From: Luteimonas suaedae
GTDB lineage: Bacteria > Pseudomonadota > Gammaproteobacteria > Xanthomonadales > Xanthomonadaceae
Direction of reading: 5' to 3'
Assembly: GCF_008312895.1 (NCBI RefSeq)
Contig: NZ_VSSP01000012.1
Location: 1-64,000 of the forward strand
Length of the DNA stretch: 64,000 nucleotides
In this document: positions 54,312-61,293 of the stretch, in pieces
How positions within the stretch are numbered: the first letter of the stretch is position 1
How the letters are laid out: every line of letters begins with the position of its first letter
The notes under the pieces: model-generated
Seen by the model: the letters and a program-made list of their open reading frames with translations, nothing else
Told to the model about the DNA's origin: nothing
Databases searched by the model: none
Program-made: the position numbers and the translations under genes

Positions 54312-57300
54312 TCAGAACCGCAAGCGGACACCGGCGTAGTAGCGGCGCTCGTAGATGTTCTGGTCGAAGTAGTGGTTGCTCCACTGCGCGTAGCGGCGCT
54401 CGTTCTCGCCGGTCAGGTTGGTGCCCTGCACGTATAAAGTCAGATACGGAGTGACGTCGTAGCTGAAGGATGCATCCAGATAGCCGACGCTGTCGTTCCA
54501 GATGCCGAGCTTGTCGCCCCAGGCGGAGGTGTCCAGCCGGACAAAGCGCTTGCTGCGCCAGTTGTAGGCCACCCGCGCCTGGATCCTGTCCTTCTGGTAC
54601 CAGAGGACGGCGTTGGCCTGGTGCTTGGAGTTGTCGCCGATCGGCAGGGTGTTGCCTTCGATGTCGTCGCCGCTGGTGTCGGCGTCCGAATAGGTGTAGT
54701 TGAGATTGGCGCCGAATCCGCTCCACCAGCCCGGCAGGAAGTCGAACGCCTGCTGGTAACCGGCCTCGAAACCCTTGATGGTGCCGCCGCCGCCATTGAC
54801 GATGCGAGACACCGGGCCGCCGTCGCGGACCACGCCGTCGCTGTCGGGCAGCAGTTCGATCCGGGTCACACTCTCGGGGAACGACTCCACGTCGATCAGG
54901 AACACGCCGGAATTGAGTAGCGAGGCGTCGGCGAAATACCATTCCCAAGACGCGTTGTAGTTGCTGGCCCGGAACGGTTCCAGGTCGGGATTGCCGGAGC
55001 GTCCGCTGCCGAAGATCGCGAGGTCGTCCGGCAGGTCCGGATGCCGGCCGCTGTTCGCGGAATAGAACACCACCAGTCCGCGACCCAGGTCCGGGAGGTT
55101 CTGGCGCGCGACCGCCTTGTTGTAGGCGAAGCGGAGCTTCTGCTCGTCCGAAATATCGAACGCGATATTGGCCGAGGGCAGCACGTCGGTGTACTGGTTG
55201 ATGATGCGATTGACGCCCAGCGCGGGATTGACCCCGTTCCAGTCGTGGCTGCCGATGAAGTTTTCGCCCTCCACGACGAACTGGTCGATCAGCAGCCGGG
55301 TCTGCACGATGCGCGCCCCGAGATTCGCGTGCCACGGAATCCCGTTGCTGCCGGTGCTGCCCTCGAGGTTGGCCATGAAATAGAGCGACGAGTTCTTCTC
55401 GGTGACCTTGTACGAATCCGGCGCGTGGGTGTAGGCGACATTGCCGGGATACAGGCTGTCCAGGTAGGCGACGGGGTCCTTCATCACGTCGGGATCGATC
55501 GCCGGCAGGCCCTGGCCGCCAAGGCCGCCGACCGTGAGCGGATCGAAATCGTTGAAGTAGGTCCAGTAGTCCGGGATCGAATCGAACGGCAGGATCCGCG
55601 CCTCGGAAAAGCCGGTGCAGGTGTCGCCGATCAGCGGATCCTTGAAGTAGTACAAGGCCAGGTTCGGGTCCGAACAAGGCCCCGGCGACACCGGCGACAG
55701 GTAGCGATAGGCGTCGTACTGGAAGTCGCGTTCGCCATAGCGGGCGCCGAACTGGAACGAACGCACCACCCCATTCTGGAATTCGAATACGCCGTCGGCG
55801 CTGAGCGCATCGAGATTGGCCTCGATCCTGTTTCCCTGCGCCCAGGTCGACATCAGCTGCCAGTTCTCCGGGTTGGAGACGTCGGTGATCATGTTCACGT
55901 TCGGGAACTCGCCGCGGAAGTCGATCGTCGCGGTGACCGTCTCCAGGCCGTTGGCGTTGGCCCATTGCGTGGTGCCGTCGGAGCGGGTGATCTGGTTGCC
56001 GCGGGTCGCCACCGCGTCCGCACGCGCCTCGTCGTACTGCCGCTCGGACTTGCCATGCACCCAGCGCAGCGAGCCGCGGAACGGCCCGCCGTCGTCGAAG
56101 CGCAGCTCCAGATTGGTGTTGAGCGCCTCGGACTCGCTCCTGCCGGCGAAGGAATGCGCCTGGAACCGGTCGTACACGAAGATGCCGTGCTCCAGCACGC
56201 CGTTCTCGTCCACGATCGAGCCGGGCTGCAGCTGATCGGTCTTCCAACTCGTGTGCAGCTGGGCCGCGACCGAGGTGTCGACGTTGTCCATCTTGGTATA
56301 GGCCGCATCGCCCAGCAGCGTCACCGAATCGGTAACATTGAACTGGAACGAACCGTTGACGCCGGTGCGCTCGCGTTCCGTCTTGCGGTTCTCGAGCTCG
56401 GTGCCCACCCAGTTGTAGAAGTACTGTCGTGGCAGGTTTGCAGGATTGGTGTTGCATGCCCACCTCCCTGTCTCCGGATCGCGCTCGCCGATACCGATCT
56501 GCCCGTCTCCATTGAAATCCAATCCAATGGGAAGACCATCACCGTCGAGCGCACCAAGATCGCACTCGGTGGACTTCTGCGCGCCGCCGGTGAACACGCT
56601 GGGCCGCTTGTTCTCCAGCGTGGCCTCGGAACGCGACACGGTCAGCAGCGCGCCCCAGCGCTCGGTGCGGTAGCTGGCCAGGGCCGAGTACAGGTCGTTG
56701 ACCTTCTCCACCCGGTCGCCGTAGGAACCTTCCGCCTGGCCGCTGAAGGTCCAGCCTTCCGGCAGGTCGAACGGGCGCCGGGTCCGCAGCGAGATGGTGC
56801 CGCTGATGCCGCCGTCCAGGTCGGCGGCCGTCGGCGACTTGATCACGTCCACGCCGCTGAACAGCGTCGGCGGGATGTCGACGAAGTCCGGCTGGGCGCC
56901 GCCGAGGTTCGGCTGGCCCCACTCGTCGCCGCCGCCGGCGCTCAGGTACAGCTCGCCGTTCATCGTGGTCTGCACCTGCGGCATCCCGCGGATGTTGACC
57001 TGCGCGCCCTCGCCCGCCGAACGCCGGATCTGCACACCGGTGACGCGCTGCAGCGAGTCGGTGATGGTCACGTCCGGCAGCTTGCCAATGTCCTCGGCCG
57101 AGATCGAGTCGAGGATCTGCGCGGCGTCGCGCTTGGTGTTGATCGCCTCTACCTGCGCATCGCGCACGCCGCGGACGATCACCCGGTCGAGTTCCACCGC
57201 CTCGCTTGCCGGATCGGGCGCGTTCTCCTGCGCCGCGGCAGGCGGCGCCACGGCCAGCATGAACAACGATGCGGCGATGGACAGCGCCAGCGGCGAAATG

Positions 57301-57323
57301 CGGTTCTTCGACAATGTCTTCAT
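54312..57323 (-). CDS. TonB-dependent receptor (carbohydrate-type)
   Basis: A 1003-residue outer membrane receptor of the Xanthomonas/Caulobacter type (TIGR01782-like). The signal peptide ends AVAPPAAAQE. The plug has DAQILDSISAEDIGKLPDVT, VTGVQIRRSAGEGAQVNIRG and GVDVIKSPTAADLDGGISGT, then a 22-strand barrel ending in YYAGVRLRF with the C-terminal Phe needed by BamA. No separate N-terminal secretin-like signalling domain. Residues 269-280 (DFNGDGQIGIGE) form a perfect EF-hand-like calcium loop in the early barrel. A LacI-type operator lies 78 bp upstream. It should import an oligosaccharide. Confidence 0.95.
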   Translation of the reverse strand: MKTLSKNRISPLALSIAASLFMLAVAPPAAAQENAPDPASEAVELDRVIVRGVRDAQVEAINTKRDAAQILDSISAEDIGKLPDVTITDSLQRVTGVQIRRSAGEGAQVNIRGMPQVQTTMNGELYLSAGGGDEWGQPNLGGAQPDFVDIPPTLFSGVDVIKSPTAADLDGGISGTISLRTRRPFDLPEGWTFSGQAEGSYGDRVEKVNDLYSALASYRTERWGALLTVSRSEATLENKRPSVFTGGAQKSTECDLGALDGDGLPIGLDFNGDGQIGIGERDPETGRWACNTNPANLPRQYFYNWVGTELENRKTERERTGVNGSFQFNVTDSVTLLGDAAYTKMDNVDTSVAAQLHTSWKTDQLQPGSIVDENGVLEHGIFVYDRFQAHSFAGRSESEALNTNLELRFDDGGPFRGSLRWVHGKSERQYDEARADAVATRGNQITRSDGTTQWANANGLETVTATIDFRGEFPNVNMITDVSNPENWQLMSTWAQGNRIEANLDALSADGVFEFQNGVVRSFQFGARYGERDFQYDAYRYLSPVSPGPCSDPNLALYYFKDPLIGDTCTGFSEARILPFDSIPDYWTYFNDFDPLTVGGLGGQGLPAIDPDVMKDPVAYLDSLYPGNVAYTHAPDSYKVTEKNSSLYFMANLEGSTGSNGIPWHANLGARIVQTRLLIDQFVVEGENFIGSHDWNGVNPALGVNRIINQYTDVLPSANIAFDISDEQKLRFAYNKAVARQNLPDLGRGLVVFYSANSGRHPDLPDDLAIFGSGRSGNPDLEPFRASNYNASWEWYFADASLLNSGVFLIDVESFPESVTRIELLPDSDGVVRDGGPVSRIVNGGGGTIKGFEAGYQQAFDFLPGWWSGFGANLNYTYSDADTSGDDIEGNTLPIGDNSKHQANAVLWYQKDRIQARVAYNWRSKRFVRLDTSAWGDKLGIWNDSVGYLDASFSYDVTPYLTLYVQGTNLTGENERRYAQWSNHYFDQNIYERRYYAGVRLRF

Positions 57324-57400
57324 TGGACCCTCCAGCGAATGGCTTCTTCGATCGATTGCGCTTGCGGCAACATCGGATTTGGTGAAGCAACCTCGTTCTC

Positions 57401-57414
57401 TGTTAACGATACCT
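57401..57414. promoter_or_regulatory. Predicted LacI-family operator O2
   Basis: TGTTAACGATACCT matches 11 of 14 positions of TGGTAACGTTACCA and lies 78 bp upstream of the TonB receptor start, the same distance that separates O1 from the isomerase gene. Confidence 0.6.
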
Positions 57415-57487
57415 TCGAGGTACGCGTCATCCCTGGCCAGTCCCGGCGTGCGGCTTCAGGCCGGCAGCGTTGCCGGCGGCTGCGACG

Positions 57488-57934
57488 TCACCTGCCCGGC
57501 CATCTGCCGCGTCTGCACCGGCATTGCGGCGATGCCGGCTCGTAGCGGGTCGATGCGTCAGGCGGCGTTCGCGCCAGGGCGCCGACGCGCGCGGCGTCCA
57601 GCGTGGTGGCTCTCGCGGTCAAGCCGTCGATGCGTCCGGCGAAGTGCTGCGCGTCGTCCCACGGCTGCCGGTGCGCCCCTGGCAGCTGCGGCGCGATCGT
57701 CGAAGCGCTCGCGGGACCGGACGCGATACGGCGACCGGCCAGGGACAGGATCAGCCCGCCATCGCCCGCCGACGCGGCCAAGAAGTCCCATTGGCCGGGT
57801 TGCAATCGCGCGTTCGACGACAGCGCGCGAGCGGCGCGCCGCCAGAACCCGAGCCGCGACGCCGGCGCCAGGCATGCCGCGACACCCGCCGCGAACGCCG
57901 GGCCGCGCATGACGCACTGGAGCCGTTGCAGCAT
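57488..57934 (-). pseudogene. Truncated LamG-domain gene, glycosidase remnant
   Basis: A 148-residue frame with a strong ribosome site (GGGAGGG, six bases before the ATG) and an operator 104 bp upstream, so its 5' end looks genuine. Residues 44-110 (LQPGQWDFLAASAGDGGLIL, then HFAGRIDGLTARATTLDAAR) resemble the last strands of a LamG/concanavalin-like domain of the kind fused to secreted glycoside hydrolases. The first half of such a domain is compressed or missing and no catalytic domain follows; the frame ends in non-homologous CRCRRGRWPGR. I read it as the remnant of a LacI-regulated glycosidase, possibly GH32-like. An intact small protein is the alternative. Confidence 0.42.
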
Positions 57935-58037
57935 CAGAGACCCTCCCAAGCCCTTCTGCCTCAAGACCGCATGTCTTGGTCGTGCGGATCGCCGCGGCGA
58001 TCCAGGTGCCGCCATGAATCTCGGTGACACCGGTTTC

Positions 58038-58051
58038 TGGTAACGTTATCC
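58038..58051. promoter_or_regulatory. Predicted LacI-family operator O3
   Basis: TGGTAACGTTATCC matches 12 of 14 positions of TGGTAACGTTACCA and has the full central AACGTT. It lies 104 bp upstream of the LamG-domain remnant. The remaining 58052-58189, upstream of it and downstream of rlmB, shows nothing else. Confidence 0.65.
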
Positions 58052-58189
58052 CAGGGTCTTGGCGATTTCAACACGACGGCTGCGAGCGGCCGCTTCCGGG
58101 AGGTCATCCGGGGCTCCTGGGGTGCTGAACGGCTCGCACCTCCAGTGTTCCGGGATCACCCGGATGAACCACCTACTGAGAGATCACAC

Positions 58190-59029
58190 CTAGATGCCGA
58201 TCCGCGCCCGCCATGCCGCCAGCAGCACCGCGGCCGCGGCCGCGACGTTGAGGCTCTCGACGGCGCCGCTGCCCGGAATCGACAGGCGCAGGTCGCAGTC
58301 GCGCGCCAGGGCGTCGCCCATGCCCTCGCCCTCCGCGCCCAGCACGTAGATCAGCCGCTGCGGCAGCGACGTGCCGAAAAGATCCGCGCCACCGCGCGCC
58401 AGCGTCGCCGCGAGCGTGAAGCCGGCCCGGCGCAGCCGCGCCATCGCGTCCTCGCCGTCGGCGAACCGCAGCAGCGGCACCGCCTCGGCCCCGCCCTCAG
58501 CCACGCGCGCCGCGGCGCCGGACAGGCCGAGGCCCGACTGTTCCGGCAGCAGGATCGCGGACACGCCGAAATGCGCCGCCGAGCGCAGGATCGCGCCGAA
58601 GTTGTGCGGGTTGCCGATGCCGTCCAGCCACAGCACGCAACACGGCCCCTCCGACAGGTCCCGCAGCCACGGTTCCAGCGCGCCCGGCACCTGCCGCAGC
58701 ACGTCGGCGACCACGCCTTCGTGATGCGAACTGGCGGCCAGCTTGCCCAGTTCCGCCTCCTCGACCACCCGGTAGCCGACCCGCTGCGCGACGCACCATT
58801 TCAGCAACGGCTGCAGCTGCGGGATCATCGCCTGGCTCAGATATAGCTTGCGGATCGCCCGCGGGCGGTGCGCGAACACTGCCTGCACGGCATTGCGGCC
58901 GTACAGGCGCACCTCCTCGCGTTGGTCGCGGCGCGGCGCGGTATCGCGCGGCGGCACCGGGCGGGCCGCGTCCCGCGTCCGCCCGCCCCAGGGCGAATCC
59001 GGTCCCGAACCGGACGGCTTGCGTGCCAT
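58190..59029 (-). CDS. SpoU/TrmH-family RNA 2'-O-methyltransferase
   Basis: A 279-residue SPOUT methyltransferase with the RlmB/YfiF layout: a basic Pro/Arg-rich N-terminus, a substrate-binding domain starting VRLYGRNAVQAVFAHRP, and the trefoil-knot catalytic domain with motif 1 GIGNPHNFGAILRSAAHFG, motif 2 IYVLGAEGEGMG and motif 3 RLSIPGSGAVESLNVAAAAA. It methylates a ribose in rRNA or tRNA using SAM; the target (G2251 of 23S for RlmB) is not certain. It begins 4 bp after the AGCS symporter stop, so the two are probably co-transcribed. Confidence 0.92.
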   Translation of the reverse strand: MARKPSGSGPDSPWGGRTRDAARPVPPRDTAPRRDQREEVRLYGRNAVQAVFAHRPRAIRKLYLSQAMIPQLQPLLKWCVAQRVGYRVVEEAELGKLAASSHHEGVVADVLRQVPGALEPWLRDLSEGPCCVLWLDGIGNPHNFGAILRSAAHFGVSAILLPEQSGLGLSGAAARVAEGGAEAVPLLRFADGEDAMARLRRAGFTLAATLARGGADLFGTSLPQRLIYVLGAEGEGMGDALARDCDLRLSIPGSGAVESLNVAAAAAVLLAAWRARIGI

Positions 59030-59033
59030 CGGC

Positions 59034-60467
59034 CTACTTTCGCGTGCGCCAGAAGTCCGCGTTGCGGATGCCCAGCGCCTCCGGATCGAAAGTCGGGTCC
59101 ACGCCCGCCGCCTGCTGCCGCTCGTAATCGCGCAGCGCCGCCAGCGCCGGCTTCTGCAGGATCAGGATGGCGATGATGTTGAGCCAGGCCATCAGGCCGA
59201 CGCCGATGTCGCCGAGCGTCCATGCCAGCTCCGCACTGCGCACCGCGCCGAAGGTCACCGCCGCCAGCACCCCGACCCGCAGCGCGAACACCAGCCACGG
59301 CCGGTGCACCTTGCGGTTGATGTAGGTGACGTTGGTCTCGGCCATGTAGTAGTAGGCGAGGATGGTGGTGAAGGCGAAGAACAGCAGCGCCACCGCGACG
59401 AAGCCGGCGCCGTAGCCGGGCAGCACCGACTCCACCGCGTACTGGGCGAAGCCGGGCCCGGCCTCGATGCCCGGCAGCGCCTCGACGATCATCTCGCCGC
59501 CGCGGCCGACCACGTTGTACATGCCGGTGGAGAGGATCATGAAGGCGGTCGCCGAGCACACCAGCAGCGTGTCGACGTAGACCGAGAACGCCTGCACGAA
59601 GCCCTGCTTGGCCGGATGCGACACTTCCGCCGCCGCCGCGTGGTGCGGCCCCGTGCCCTGCCCGGCCTCGTTGGAGTAGATGCCGCGCTTGACGCCCCAC
59701 TCGATCGCCAGCCCCAGCATCGCGCCCATGCCGGCCTCCAGCCCGAAGGCGCTCTTGAAGATCAGCGCCACCATCGACGGCAGCGCCGAGGCGTTAAGGA
59801 ACATGATCACCAGCGCGATCAGCAGGTAGGCCAACGCCATGAACGGCACCACCACCTGGGCGAAGCTGGCGATGCGCTTGACGCCGCCGAAGATGATGAA
59901 GCCCAGGCCCACCACCACCACCGCCGCGGTCGCGGTCGGCGGGATGCCCCAGGCGTTGGTCATGCTCGAGGCGATGCCGTTGGCCTGCACGCCCGGCAGC
60001 AGGAACCCGGTGGCGACCACGGTGACCACCGCGAATAGCCACGCATACCAGCGCTGTCCCATCGCCTTCTCGATGAAATAGGCCGGCCCGCCGCGGTAGC
60101 GGCCCTTCTCGTCCTTCTCCTTGTAGATCTGCGCCAGGGTGGATTCGACGTAGGCGGTGGAGGCGCCGAAGAACGCGACCACCCACATCCAGAACACCGC
60201 GCCGGGACCGCCGAAGGCGATCGCGGTGGCGACGCCGGCGATGTTGCCGATGCCGATCCGCCCCGACAGCGACATCGCCAGCGCCTGGAACGAGGACACG
60301 CCGGCATCGGACTTGGTGCCGCTGAGCATCAGCCGGACCATCTCGCCGAACTGGCGCAGCTGCATGAAGCGGGTGCGGATCGAGAAGTACAGCCCGGCGC
60401 CCAGGCACAGCACGATCAGCGGCGGACTCCAGATGAGGCTGTTGAGGGTGTTGACGATCTGTTCCAC
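59034..60467 (-). CDS. Alanine/glycine:cation symporter (AGCS family)
   Basis: A 477-residue sodium- or proton-coupled amino acid carrier with about ten to eleven helices. Family marks are GLYFSIRTRFMQLRQFGEMV, SGRIGIGNIAGVATAIAFGG, WMWVVAFFGASTAYVESTLA, GGPAYFIEKAMGQRW and the signature IYSNEAGQGTGPHHAAAAEV. The GTG start at 60467 follows GGGGAG with good spacing and yields VEQIVNTLNSLIWSPPL; an ATG at 60494 lacks a ribosome site. Confidence 0.93.
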   Translation of the reverse strand: MEQIVNTLNSLIWSPPLIVLCLGAGLYFSIRTRFMQLRQFGEMVRLMLSGTKSDAGVSSFQALAMSLSGRIGIGNIAGVATAIAFGGPGAVFWMWVVAFFGASTAYVESTLAQIYKEKDEKGRYRGGPAYFIEKAMGQRWYAWLFAVVTVVATGFLLPGVQANGIASSMTNAWGIPPTATAAVVVVGLGFIIFGGVKRIASFAQVVVPFMALAYLLIALVIMFLNASALPSMVALIFKSAFGLEAGMGAMLGLAIEWGVKRGIYSNEAGQGTGPHHAAAAEVSHPAKQGFVQAFSVYVDTLLVCSATAFMILSTGMYNVVGRGGEMIVEALPGIEAGPGFAQYAVESVLPGYGAGFVAVALLFFAFTTILAYYYMAETNVTYINRKVHRPWLVFALRVGVLAAVTFGAVRSAELAWTLGDIGVGLMAWLNIIAILILQKPALAALRDYERQQAAGVDPTFDPEALGIRNADFWRTRK

Positions 60468-60589
60468 TAGGCGTGCTCCCCGGTTGGACGGCATTCGGTC
60501 CGCGACGCGAACGAAGTCCCGATTCTCCACGATCCCCGGCGCAAACGCGAAATCGCGCAGTGTCGCGCCCGCGCCGGCCGGCATCATCC

Positions 60590-60730
60590 GTAGGAGCGCG
60601 CCATGCGCGCGATGCCGCGGGCGCACGCAGGATCCGGCGGACGCCGCGGTTCCGGACCGGCAGGCGCCCGGTCACCGGAATTTGCGGGCGGCGAAATGCC
60701 CGCGGTATCGCGCGCATGGCGCGCTCCTAC
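60590..60730. repeat. REP doublet A9
   Basis: A 141 bp doublet with the A3-type interior (GGATCCGGCGGACGCCGCGG; CCGGTCACCGGAATTTGCGG). The right arm overlaps the 3' end of the GNAT gene and provides its TAG stop. It fills most of the gap to the AGCS gene. Confidence 0.9.
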
Positions 60731-61293
60731 GGGGGATCGCCGAGATCTCGCCTGACCTTCGCGAACACGCGCAGGTCGTGCAGGCGGCCGTGCTTGAGCA
60801 CCGCACAGCGCTGCACGCCCTCCTCGACGAAACCATTCTTTTCCAGCACCCGCGCAGAGGCCGGATTGCCGTCGAGCACGGTCGCGAACAGGCGATGCAG
60901 CGCCAGTTCCCGCATCATCCACGGCGCGAACGCGGCCACCACCCGGGTCATCGTGCCGCGCCCCCAGTGCGCGTGGCCGAGCCAATAGCCGAACTCCGCA
61001 CTGCGCGCCCGTTCGCCGCTGCCGGGCCGCGCGCCGATGCCGCCGCAGGCCTCGCCGCCGATCTCGATCGCGAACACCGGCTGCGACAGGTCCACCACCT
61101 CGCCGGACAGGAAGCGGATCCCGTCCTCGCGCGTGTACGGATGCGGAAAGCGGTCGCTCACCGCGCGCGCGACCCGCGCGTCGTCGGCATGGCGCACCAG
61201 CGCGTCCAGGTCGTCCCGGCGCCAGCGGCGCAGGACGAACCCGTCGCCGCCGAGACGAATCCCGTCCCAGCGGTCCGCGGCCGGCTCAGGCAT
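60727..61293 (-). CDS. GNAT family N-acetyltransferase (RimJ/RimL-like)
   Basis: A 188-residue acetyltransferase. FVLRRWRRDDLDALVRHADD is the usual N-terminal strand-helix, FAIEIGGEACGGIG the core sheet, and EFGYWLGHAHWGRGTMTRVV the acetyl-CoA loop (G-x-G-x-M form), followed by FATVLDGNPASARVLEKNGF. Target unknown; RimJ/RimL relatives acetylate ribosomal protein N-termini or small molecules. The ATG at 61293 overlaps the RND gene's stop by 8 nt, suggesting coupling. Its stop codon is the TAG within repeat A9. Confidence 0.92.
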   Translation of the reverse strand: MPEPAADRWDGIRLGGDGFVLRRWRRDDLDALVRHADDARVARAVSDRFPHPYTREDGIRFLSGEVVDLSQPVFAIEIGGEACGGIGARPGSGERARSAEFGYWLGHAHWGRGTMTRVVAAFAPWMMRELALHRLFATVLDGNPASARVLEKNGFVEEGVQRCAVLKHGRLHDLRVFAKVRRDLGDPP

